Below are positions 1 through 5,908 of a stretch of DNA of 7,976 bases, piece by piece. Both the position numbers and the translations under genes were made by a program. The DNA is from Verrucomicrobiales bacterium. Lineage in GTDB: Bacteria > Verrucomicrobiota > Verrucomicrobiia > Methylacidiphilales > JAAUTS01. Numbering within the stretch: the stretch's first letter is position 1; each line of letters begins with the position of its first letter. The notes beneath the pieces were generated by a model, which was given only the letters and a program-made list of their open reading frames with translations, was not told the DNA's origin and ran no database searches. The stretch is from assembly GCA_031279715.1 (NCBI GenBank), contig JAITHY010000153.1:1-7976 (forward strand). Reading direction: 5' to 3'.

Positions 1-3
1 AGG

Positions 4-38
4 AAAAAAGGCGGTCACCCTCAGTGGCCGCCTTTTTT
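4..38. terminator. Bidirectional hairpin terminator
   Basis: A perfect 11-bp inverted repeat (4-14 with 28-38, an A6-GGCGG arm facing a CCGCC-T6 arm) can be extended by CAC/GTG (16-18 with 24-26) and one G-T pair, leaving a five-base loop. The arms end in runs of six A and six T, so on either strand the stem is flanked by a U-tract. It closes the minus-strand gene series and could also end a plus-strand transcript entering from the left. The stop codon of the small minus-strand reading frame (21-23) lies in the loop. Confidence 0.85.
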
Positions 39-236
39 GTTTTGGTGCGAGACACAAAAAATAAATCCCGCCCCCACAAGCAACCCGCCAACAACGGCGC
101 TGACAGTCAGCCCAACGGACAACGGGTGCAAACTGACCGTCAGCGGCACAGCAGCCCAAACGGAGCTATTGCGCCGCTGGCGCTCTTGAATGTCGATTCG
201 CCCTAGCGGGATTGGCCCGCCTCCTTCAAACTCCAC
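21..236 (-). CDS. Small putative membrane protein (hypothetical)
   Basis: A 71-codon reading frame that I do not recognise. It would start at GTG (234-236) inside the 3' end of the HD-domain gene, overlapping it in another frame, and stops at TGA inside the terminator loop. The N-terminal third is polar (RIDIQERQRR). The C-terminal half is hydrophobic, with one clear membrane segment (about residues 43-62, including AVVGGLLVGAGFIF) and a basic end (NKKGGH). Two LTVS stretches are both encoded by copies of the window's repeated GTCAGCG word. The start is uncertain: a GGAGG near 219-223 is not followed by a normal start codon at a useful distance. Supporting it, it fills the 165-nt space between the HD-domain gene and the terminator and has a coherent membrane segment. 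Against it are the weak start and the lack of a recognised family. Confidence 0.4.
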   Translation of the reverse strand: MEFEGGGPIPLGRIDIQERQRRNSSVWAAVPLTVSLHPLSVGLTVSAVVGGLLVGAGFIFCVSHQNKKGGH

Positions 237-1243
237 GCCAACGGCGCGGCGCTCCAGCCCTCCAGCGGCGGGCGTTTGTCGTACAGGCCGGGCGCGATCT
301 CATCCTTCTCCGCGTACACGCAACGCAACATCTCCAGCTTCGCGTCGATGTTGTCAATGTGATGCAGCAACCACGCCTCCGGCGTGCGCGGCGTGACGGG
401 CGAGCCAAACTCGCGGCTGCCGTGATGCGCGGCGATGAGGTGCAACAAATGGTCGCGCACCAACTCGGACCCGGCAACATCGGCGAACAACTCACCGTCA
501 GCGTCTTTCGCCTGGTTCCAGAATTTGTTCGCGATTTCGATTCCAAGGGAAATGTGGCCCAGCAACTCGCCGCGCCGGCTCGGTTTCGCCACAAAGCCAC
601 GCTCGGGATAATCGTTCTCCCACATTTTCCCCGCGTCATGGAACAACACGCCGCAATACAGCAAGTCCGGGCACACTTCCGGATACAGCGGCGCCACCGC
701 CACCGCCAGCCGCAGCATCTGGCTGGTGTGCTCCAGCAGCCCGCCGCGCCGCGCGTGATGATACGTCCGCGCCGCCGCCGCGCGCCGCCATTTCTTTTCC
801 AGTGACTGCAACGCCAGCAGCGCCACCGCGCGCAGGCGCGGCTCAGTCAGCGCGGCGCAGACGCTGACGGTGAAGTCCCAGTTGTCTTGGTTCAGCTTCG
901 CCGCTGACGGTGAGCCTTGCAGAAAAATCTCCGTCTCATCGTCAGCGAGCACGCGGAGCGCGGGGCGACTGACGTTCAACCCGAAATTATTGATGAAAAA
1001 ACGTCCGCTCAACTCGCAAAACGCGCCGGCCTGCAAGTCGCGGCATTTGTCGAACGCGGAGGTGTCGCCCCAGATTTTGAATTTGGCGCGACCGTCAGCG
1101 TCCACGACTTCGAGGTCAAAAAACGGCTTGTCATTTTGCGTGCGCCCCTGTCGCAACTGGTCAATCTGCACCCGCACCGTTTCGTCGAGTTCCGCGCCGC
1201 CGTTGCCGCCCGCCCGTTTTGAAAGTTCCGCCAGAGTTAACAT
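203..1243 (-). CDS. YhaM-like OB-fold/HD-domain protein, probable 3'-5' exoribonuclease
   Basis: A 346-residue protein with the architecture of the YhaM/Cbf1 family: an N-terminal OB-fold (about residues 15-110, nucleic-acid binding) followed by a metal-dependent HD phosphohydrolase domain (about 155-320). Candidate metal ligands are visible in order: H172 in LLEHT, the H202-D203 pair in LFHDAGK, H230 in ELLGH, H273/H274 in AAHHG, and D297/D300 in HHIDNIDAK. The order GLLEHT, HDAGK, GELLGH, HHG, GSPV, IDNIDAK is the one I recall for YhaM, which degrades RNA and single-stranded DNA from the 3' end; B. subtilis YhaM is about 314 residues. The ATG at 1241-1243 directly abuts a GGAGGG (1244-1249), unusually close for a ribosome binding site, yet no better in-frame start is visible. 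It lies 50 nt after cydB with no terminator between, so co-transcription is likely. It is rich in the repeated GTCAGCG word (six copies). Confidence 0.85.
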   Translation of the reverse strand: MLTLAELSKRAGGNGGAELDETVRVQIDQLRQGRTQNDKPFFDLEVVDADGRAKFKIWGDTSAFDKCRDLQAGAFCELSGRFFINNFGLNVSRPALRVLADDETEIFLQGSPSAAKLNQDNWDFTVSVCAALTEPRLRAVALLALQSLEKKWRRAAAARTYHHARRGGLLEHTSQMLRLAVAVAPLYPEVCPDLLYCGVLFHDAGKMWENDYPERGFVAKPSRRGELLGHISLGIEIANKFWNQAKDADGELFADVAGSELVRDHLLHLIAAHHGSREFGSPVTPRTPEAWLLHHIDNIDAKLEMLRCVYAEKDEIAPGLYDKRPPLEGWSAAPLAWSLKEAGQSR

Positions 1244-1293
1244 CCCTCCAGCATGGACGCTGACGGTGAGAGGGAAAGCCTATTTTTGCGCGC

Positions 1294-2349
1294 TTAATAA
1301 CTGTGCCTGTCCAGCCGCACTTTCCCGCGGAAGACGTAGTAGATGCACGCCGTGTACACCAGCACAACGGGCAGTCCGATGAGCGCGATGACTAACATGA
1401 TGCCCAGCGTCGACGGCGACGAGGCGGCGTTGTAAATGTGCAGACTGTTGGCGGGATCGGGATTGGACAGCACCAGGTTCGGGAACATGCCAAGGCCGAA
1501 CAGCGCCATCAAACACAGCATCGCCACGCAGGATGAAATGAACGCGGAGAAATCGCGGCGGTGACTCACCTCGCGCGGGATGTTGGCGATGGCGAGGATA
1601 TTCACCACCACCAGCAAAATAAACCACGGCGTCGCGCGCAGTTTTTCCGTCATGCCCGGCACATACAACAACGTCAAAATCGCCCCGACTGCGTACAGCG
1701 CGACAAACACCACGATGGTTTTGTTCACCCAGCCGCGCAATTTTTCGTGCAGCGCGCCCTCCGTCTTCATCAGCGCATAAATGCACCCGTGCATCGCGAA
1801 CAGCGCGACGGTGGTCAGCCCCATCACCAGCGCGTACGGATGCAGCAGGTTGAAAAAGCCGCCAGCGTACTCGATTTGCCCGTCCACCACCGTCAGCGGA
1901 ATGCCCCACGCAATGTTGCCAATCGCCACGCCAATCAACAGCGCGCTGACGATGGAGCCGATGCTAAAGCCGATGTCCCACGACTTGCGCCACGACGCCT
2001 GTGGTTGCTTGCCGCGAAACTCTATCGCCACCGCGCGGAAAATCAGCGACGCCAGCAACAGCATGAACGCGAGGTAAAATCCGCTGAACACCGTCGCGTA
2101 CACATTCGGAAACGCCGCAAACAACGCGCCGCCGCCCGTGACCAGCCACACCTCGTTCCCATCCCACACCGGACCAATCGAGTTGAGCATCAGCCGCCGC
2201 TCATCGTCAGTCTTGGTGAACAAATGCAGGATGCCGACGCCAAGGTCAAAACCGTCCAGCATCGCGTAGCCCGTGAACAAAATGCCGACCAGCAGGAACC
2301 AGACCACGTTCAAGTTCAGCCCAAGCGTATCTTGAAAAAACTCCATCAT
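1294..2349 (-). CDS. cydB: Cytochrome bd quinol oxidase subunit II
   Basis: A 351-residue, strongly hydrophobic protein with the usual CydB multi-helix pattern and full family length. Characteristic CydB motifs are present: GYAMLDGFDLGVG (residues 27-39) in the first helix and WDGNEVW (62-68), followed by GGGALFAAFP, matching the E. coli protein closely. CydB is the haem-free structural partner of CydA in the inner-membrane enzyme that oxidises quinol and reduces O2 to water. Its ATG overlaps the cydA stop as ATGA (2346-2349), which indicates translational coupling and a 1:1 subunit supply. A second ATG follows immediately, so the start may be one codon later. The C-terminus ends in a basic tail (RGKVRLDRHSY). 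No CydX-type small subunit is visible after it. Confidence 0.97.
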   Translation of the reverse strand: MMEFFQDTLGLNLNVVWFLLVGILFTGYAMLDGFDLGVGILHLFTKTDDERRLMLNSIGPVWDGNEVWLVTGGGALFAAFPNVYATVFSGFYLAFMLLLASLIFRAVAIEFRGKQPQASWRKSWDIGFSIGSIVSALLIGVAIGNIAWGIPLTVVDGQIEYAGGFFNLLHPYALVMGLTTVALFAMHGCIYALMKTEGALHEKLRGWVNKTIVVFVALYAVGAILTLLYVPGMTEKLRATPWFILLVVVNILAIANIPREVSHRRDFSAFISSCVAMLCLMALFGLGMFPNLVLSNPDPANSLHIYNAASSPSTLGIMLVIALIGLPVVLVYTACIYYVFRGKVRLDRHSY

Positions 2350-3710
2350 ACCCGTTTGGATTTTGTTAGCGAACCCGCGCCACCGTCAGTGCCAGCGTCA
2401 GCGGCAGGCCCGAGTTGGATTTTATTATTCAACAAATAAATAAACACCGCGAACAGCAGCGCGTAAATCAAGGCGAACAACGCCAGCGACGACACCACCT
2501 GGCCGGCCGTCACCACCTTCGACAGGGCGTCCGACGTCCGCAGCAAACCGTACACAATCCACGGTTGCCGCCCGATTTCCGCGGAAAACCAGCCCGCTTG
2601 GTTCGCGATTTGCGGCAGCAGCACCGCGAACACCATCACCCACAGCGCCCCGCGATTGGCGAACAACGTCCCGCGCCACCACAACAGCGCGCCGACGCCG
2701 CTGATGGTGAAAATCAACACCCCGCAACCCACCATAAGATGATAAAATTGAAATGTCAGATTGACAGGCGGGCGCTCCTCCCGGGCGAAGGCATCCAGAC
2801 CTTTCACCTCAGCGTCAGCGGCGCCATGCAAAAACCAACTCAGCATGCCCGGAATTTTCACACCGCTGACCGTCTCCTCCGCGTCATTCACCCAGCCGAG
2901 CACATACATCCCCGCCGCGCCCGTTTGGTAATGCCCCTCCAGCGCCGCGAGCTTGGCAGGCTGGTTTTTCGCCACACCATCAGCGCTGCTGTGTCCCGTC
3001 ACCAACTGTGTCACCGACGCGACAACGGCCACGGCCAGCGCCACCTTGATTGACGCCCTGGCAAACTCAATATGCTTCTTTTTCAACAAATACCACGCGC
3101 TGACGCTCAGCACCAAAAACGCCCCGGCCAGCCACGCGCCGCTGACGGCGTGGCTCAGGCGGTCAACCGACGAGGGGTTGAACACCATCGCCCAAAAGTC
3201 CGTGATTTCCGCGCGCGCCTGCAAGCCCTCGCCGACGATGTGAAAGCCCGCGGGCGTCTGCTGCCATGAGTTCGCCACGATAATCCACACCGCGCTGAAG
3301 TGCGCCCCGAACGCCACCATCAGCGTCGAGAAAAAATGCATCTTCGGCCCGACTTTGTCCCAGCCGAACAGCAGCACCGCGAGAAATCCCGATTCGAGAA
3401 AAAACGCAAAAATCCCCTCCGCCGCCAGCGCCGATCCAAAAATGTCGCCGACGTAGCGCGAGTAAGTCGCCCAGTTGGTGCCGAACTCAAACTCCATGAC
3501 AATCCCCGACGCCACGCCAATGGCAAACGTCAGCGCGAAAATTTTTGTCCAAAATTTTGCCATGTCATGCCACAGCGCGTCACGGGTCTTCAGCCACACG
3601 CCGTCCCTGATGACCAAAATCACACCCCGTCCGATGCTCAGCGGGGGGAAAATATACTGAAACGCCACTGTGAAGGCGAATTGGATGCGCGCGAGGATTT
3701 CCACGTCCAT
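2346..3710 (-). CDS. cydA: Cytochrome bd quinol oxidase subunit I
   Basis: A 454-residue CydA of the short Q-loop type (E. coli CydA is about 522). Conserved features include E98 and E106 in AAEGIFAFFLES, H187 (haem b558 ligand, in RLSHAVSG), K253 and E258 of the quinol loop (QPAKLAALE), M326 (b558 ligand, in HLMVGCG), and E378 in GWFSAEIGRQPW. The position equivalent to E. coli His19, an axial haem ligand in helix 1, is Gln18 here (FQYIFPPL). Helix 1 also carries Arg28 and Arg35 where related proteins have hydrophobic residues, so the N-terminus is odd and may contain sequence errors. The C-terminus has an extra low-complexity tail after KIQLGP, partly encoded by two tandem copies of the repeated GTCAGCG-type word. 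It follows atpA by 62 nt and overlaps cydB by four. No clear ribosome binding site precedes the ATG. Confidence 0.96.
   Translation of the reverse strand: MDVEILARIQFAFTVAFQYIFPPLSIGRGVILVIRDGVWLKTRDALWHDMAKFWTKIFALTFAIGVASGIVMEFEFGTNWATYSRYVGDIFGSALAAEGIFAFFLESGFLAVLLFGWDKVGPKMHFFSTLMVAFGAHFSAVWIIVANSWQQTPAGFHIVGEGLQARAEITDFWAMVFNPSSVDRLSHAVSGAWLAGAFLVLSVSAWYLLKKKHIEFARASIKVALAVAVVASVTQLVTGHSSADGVAKNQPAKLAALEGHYQTGAAGMYVLGWVNDAEETVSGVKIPGMLSWFLHGAADAEVKGLDAFAREERPPVNLTFQFYHLMVGCGVLIFTISGVGALLWWRGTLFANRGALWVMVFAVLLPQIANQAGWFSAEIGRQPWIVYGLLRTSDALSKVVTAGQVVSSLALFALIYALLFAVFIYLLNNKIQLGPAADAGTDGGAGSLTKSKRV
2379..2402. repeat. Tandem pair of the repeated word in the cydA tail
   Basis: GCCACCGTCAGT (2379-2390) is followed directly by GCCAGCGTCAGC (2391-2402), a two-unit direct repeat with 10 of 12 bases the same. 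Both units resemble the dispersed ACCGTCAGCG word. They encode part of the low-complexity tail of CydA. Confidence 0.6.
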
Positions 3711-3716
3711 TGGTGA

Positions 3717-3744
3717 AATTTATCCCACACTGACCGTCACGCAA
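3717..3744 (-). promoter_or_regulatory. Possible cydAB promoter
   Basis: On the minus strand, TTGCGT (3739-3744) and TAAATT (3717-3722) are separated by 16 nt, each a four-of-six match to sigma-70-type boxes. The spacer holds a TGAC-C-GTCA palindrome (3731-3739), a relative of the dispersed word. The -10-like box lies only six nt before the cydA ATG, so a transcript from it would be nearly leaderless. This is weak evidence, and cydAB may simply be read through from atpA. Confidence 0.2.
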
Positions 3745-3772
3745 GTAAAAATTTCCCGCGCCCGGCCGCCAT

Positions 3773-5308
3773 TTATTTTCCGAGCGATTGCCCGAACGAC
3801 TCCACGGCCTGCTTGAGGCGCTCTGTCAGCGAGTCGTCGAGGACGCGCCGGTCGGCGATGTCGTTCAGCAACGCCTCCTCGCGCGTGGCGAGGTAGTCAG
3901 CCAACCGCGCCTTCACCGTCAGCACCTGGTCCACCGGCACGCTGTCGAAACAACCGTTTTGAGCCGCCCACATGATGACGACTTGTTGCTCCACCGGCAG
4001 CGGCTGGTATTGCGACTGTTTGAACACCTCGACGATGCGCGCGCCGCGGTCAAGTTTGGCTTTCGTCGCGGCGTCGAGATCGGAGGCGAATTGCGAGAAC
4101 GCGGCCAGCTCGCGGAATTGCGCCAGCTCCAGCTTGACCTTGCCTGCGACTTGCTTGATGGCTTTGATTTGCGCGGCGGAACCCACGCGCGAGACGCTGA
4201 TGCCGACGTTAATCGCGGGGCGCACGCCTTGATAAAACAAATCCGACTCCAGGAAAATCTGACCGTCCGTGATAGAGATGACGTTGGTCGGAATGTAAGC
4301 CGACACATCGCCCGCCTGTGTCTCAATGATGGGCAGCGCCGTCAGCGAGCCGCCGCCGGCGGCGTCACTCAACCGCGCCGAGCGTTCCAACAGGCGTGAG
4401 TGCAAATAAAACACGTCGCCCGGATACGCCTCGCGTCCCGACGGGCGCTTGAGCACCAGCGAGATTTGCCGGTAGGCGGCGGCGTGCTTGGACAAATCGT
4501 CGAACACTATCAGCGCGTCCATGTTGCGCGCCGTGAACCATTCGCCAATCGCCGCGCCCGCGAACGGCGCGAGGTATTGCGAAGTCGCCGAGTCCGACGC
4601 CGTGGCGGCGACGATGACGGTGTGGGCCAGCGCGTCGTGCTCGGTCAGCGTGTTGATGACGCGCGCAAGGTTGGAGCGTTTCTGCCCAATCGCGACATAG
4701 ATGGAATATAACGGGCGGAACTTTGGATCGCCGCTTTGTTCGCCGCGCCGGTTGATTTTTGCCTGGTTGATAATCGTGTCAATGGCGACGGTGGTTTTGC
4801 CCGTGGCACGGTCGCCGATGATGAGTTCGCGCTGGCCGCGGCCGATGGGAATCATCGCGTCAATTGCGAGGATGCCGGTCTGCACGGGTTGGTTGACGGG
4901 CTGGCGCTTGATGATGCCGGGAGCGATTTTTTCGACCGGATTAAATTCCTCCGTCTTGACGGCTCCCTTGCCGTCGATGGGGTTGCCAAGCGCGTCCACC
5001 ACGCGGCCCAGCAGCGCCTTGCCAACCGGCACGCGGATTTGGTGCCCACTGGCGCGCACTTCATCGCCTTCCTTGATGCCAAGAAAATCGCCAAGCACAA
5101 TCGCGCCGACCTCGGTGTCTTCCAAGTTCAGCACCAGCCCGACGCTGCCGTTAGCGAAGGTGACGGTTTCCTGATATGCCACGTCAGTCAATCCTTCAAT
5201 CTTCACGACGCCGTCCATAATTTCACGTACGCGCCCGACGTTCGCCTGCCCGCCGCCGCTTTTGAAACCCTTAATCTGCGATTCGATATCCTCTAACAAT
5301 GAACTCAT
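3773..5308 (-). CDS. atpA: F1F0 ATP synthase subunit alpha
   Basis: A full-length 511-residue alpha subunit of the F1 head (non-catalytic nucleotide-binding subunit with regulatory sites). Visible features are the Walker A loop GDRATGKT (165-172), IYVAIGQKRS (203-212), the Walker B strand ALIVFDD (265-271), and the family signature PAINVGISVS (364-373) followed by R374, the arginine finger supplied to the catalytic site of beta. The N-terminus has the usual alpha-subunit delta-binding segment. The ATG follows GAGG with a 7-nt spacer, and that GAGG overlaps the TGA of atpH, so expression is coupled. Downstream is cydA, not the expected atpG, an unusual break. The most conserved part of the gene (4651 to the start) contains no copy of the dispersed GTCAGCG word, consistent with protein constraint excluding it. 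Confidence 0.98.
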   Translation of the reverse strand: MSSLLEDIESQIKGFKSGGGQANVGRVREIMDGVVKIEGLTDVAYQETVTFANGSVGLVLNLEDTEVGAIVLGDFLGIKEGDEVRASGHQIRVPVGKALLGRVVDALGNPIDGKGAVKTEEFNPVEKIAPGIIKRQPVNQPVQTGILAIDAMIPIGRGQRELIIGDRATGKTTVAIDTIINQAKINRRGEQSGDPKFRPLYSIYVAIGQKRSNLARVINTLTEHDALAHTVIVAATASDSATSQYLAPFAGAAIGEWFTARNMDALIVFDDLSKHAAAYRQISLVLKRPSGREAYPGDVFYLHSRLLERSARLSDAAGGGSLTALPIIETQAGDVSAYIPTNVISITDGQIFLESDLFYQGVRPAINVGISVSRVGSAAQIKAIKQVAGKVKLELAQFRELAAFSQFASDLDAATKAKLDRGARIVEVFKQSQYQPLPVEQQVVIMWAAQNGCFDSVPVDQVLTVKARLADYLATREEALLNDIADRRVLDDSLTERLKQAVESFGQSLGK

Positions 5309-5317
5309 AATATTACC

Positions 5318-5707
5318 TCAAAACTGTTGCGCCAATTCCGCCAGCCGCCCGCTGACGCTCACATCCCACACACGGCTGCCAACGCGGATTTTCAACCCGC
5401 CGAGCAATTCCGGCCTGGTCACGACCTGACGGTCAGCGAGGTCGGGGAACTCCGCGTCCAGCGCCGCCAACACCGCCGCGCCACCGTCAGCGAGCGGCGC
5501 CGCCGTCTCAACCACAGCGGAACGCTCGTTCAAATCAATCTCCACCAACCGCGCCAGCCGCGTCAAAATCGCCAGGTAATTGCGCGGTTTCCGCGCCGCC
5601 ACCTCGCTGACAATCAGCCGCGCCGCCGCCGCGTCCACCCTGCCGTCCTTGCGGCAAAGCAGGAACAGGCGTTTGGCGATGTTGCGGGACTCGCGGTTGA
5701 TTTTCAT
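5318..5707 (-). CDS. atpH: F1F0 ATP synthase subunit delta (short form)
   Basis: A 129-residue delta subunit, the stalk protein joining the F1 head to the b subunits. Typical delta subunits have about 175-180 residues. Here the N-terminal helical part is compact (IAKRLFLLCRKDGRVD, then ARKPRNYLAILTRL, residues 10-51), and the C-terminal part is conserved, with LLGGLKIRVGSRVWDVSVSGRL (101-121) matching the family's end motif. A short delta starting MKI-RE-R is what I recall from Verrucomicrobiota and some Planctomycetes, so this is probably lineage-specific, not truncated. The start is set by a strong GGAGG (5715-5719) seven nt before the ATG, which rules out the longer upstream in-frame ATG. 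The ATG overlaps the stop of a 67-codon frame as ATGA. The gene has four copies of the dispersed word, the highest density in the window. Confidence 0.92.
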   Translation of the reverse strand: MKINRESRNIAKRLFLLCRKDGRVDAAAARLIVSEVAARKPRNYLAILTRLARLVEIDLNERSAVVETAAPLADGGAAVLAALDAEFPDLADRQVVTRPELLGGLKIRVGSRVWDVSVSGRLAELAQQF

Positions 5708-5907
5708 GAAATGACCTCCGTGCGCCAGCCGGCTTTTTGTTTGAATTTGTCGAATGACAGACGCCCGCAAAATTCCCCACCCCGTGCCGGCGCATCATGC
5801 CCGGCGCGCCGGATGGTGTCCTGCTCGCCAGGGTTAAAATCCCCCACTGCTCTGGCGATGACACCGGAGCGCTGGGGGAGGCGCGTGATTTTTCCGCCGC
5901 TGCTCAT
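5704..5907 (-). CDS. Hypothetical 67-residue protein between atpF and atpH
   Basis: An unrecognised reading frame fills the 199-nt space between atpF and atpH. Its ATG (5905-5907) lies one base after the atpF TGA, and its own TGA overlaps the atpH ATG as ATGA, the geometry of coupled genes. The product is polar and basic, with no membrane segment or motif known to me. About two-thirds of its codons end in G or C, in keeping with a roughly 60% GC genome. No good ribosome binding site precedes it, so translation would depend on atpF termination. Against a real gene: the region also contains strong overlapping inverted repeats that could explain its existence as a structured RNA spacer, and no standard atp subunit sits here. 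Confidence 0.35.
   Translation of the reverse strand: MSSGGKITRLPQRSGVIARAVGDFNPGEQDTIRRAGHDAPARGGEFCGRLSFDKFKQKAGWRTEVIS
5815..5878 (-). other. Two mutually exclusive hairpins between atpF and atpH
   Basis: In minus-strand RNA the first hairpin pairs 5864-5878 with 5841-5855 (outer CCCCCA/UGGGGG, inner GCUC/GAGC and GG/CC, with small internal loops), followed by AUUUU (5840-5836), so it looks like an intrinsic terminator. The second pairs GGUGUC (5860-5865) with GACACC (5815-5820) and CGCCAG (5852-5857) with CUGGCG (5826-5831). The second uses the loop and the 3' arm of the first, so both cannot form together. This resembles a transcription attenuator but could also be an RNA-processing or stability element. 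Confidence 0.4.
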
Positions 5908-5908
5908 G

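Noticed and set aside
1561..2439. Long plus-strand open frame (292 codons) opposite cydB and cydA, with similar plus-strand frames at 3300-3716 and 5327-5965
   Set aside because: They are rich in Arg, His and Gln with no recognisable domain, and lie antisense to well-identified genes. This is the usual shadow of GC-rich coding sequence.
5708..5770. Longer atpH start 21 codons upstream
   Set aside because: It has no good ribosome binding site, whereas GGAGG with a 7-nt spacer precedes the ATG at 5707, where family similarity begins.
5803..5810. GGCGCGCC perfect palindrome
   Set aside because: A single 8-base GC palindrome is expected by chance often enough in GC-rich DNA and has no supporting context.
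5831..5843. GGGTTAAAATCCC resembling a tRNA T-arm
   Set aside because: The loop lacks the conserved C, and no acceptor or anticodon arms can be built around it. It is better explained as part of the hairpin region.
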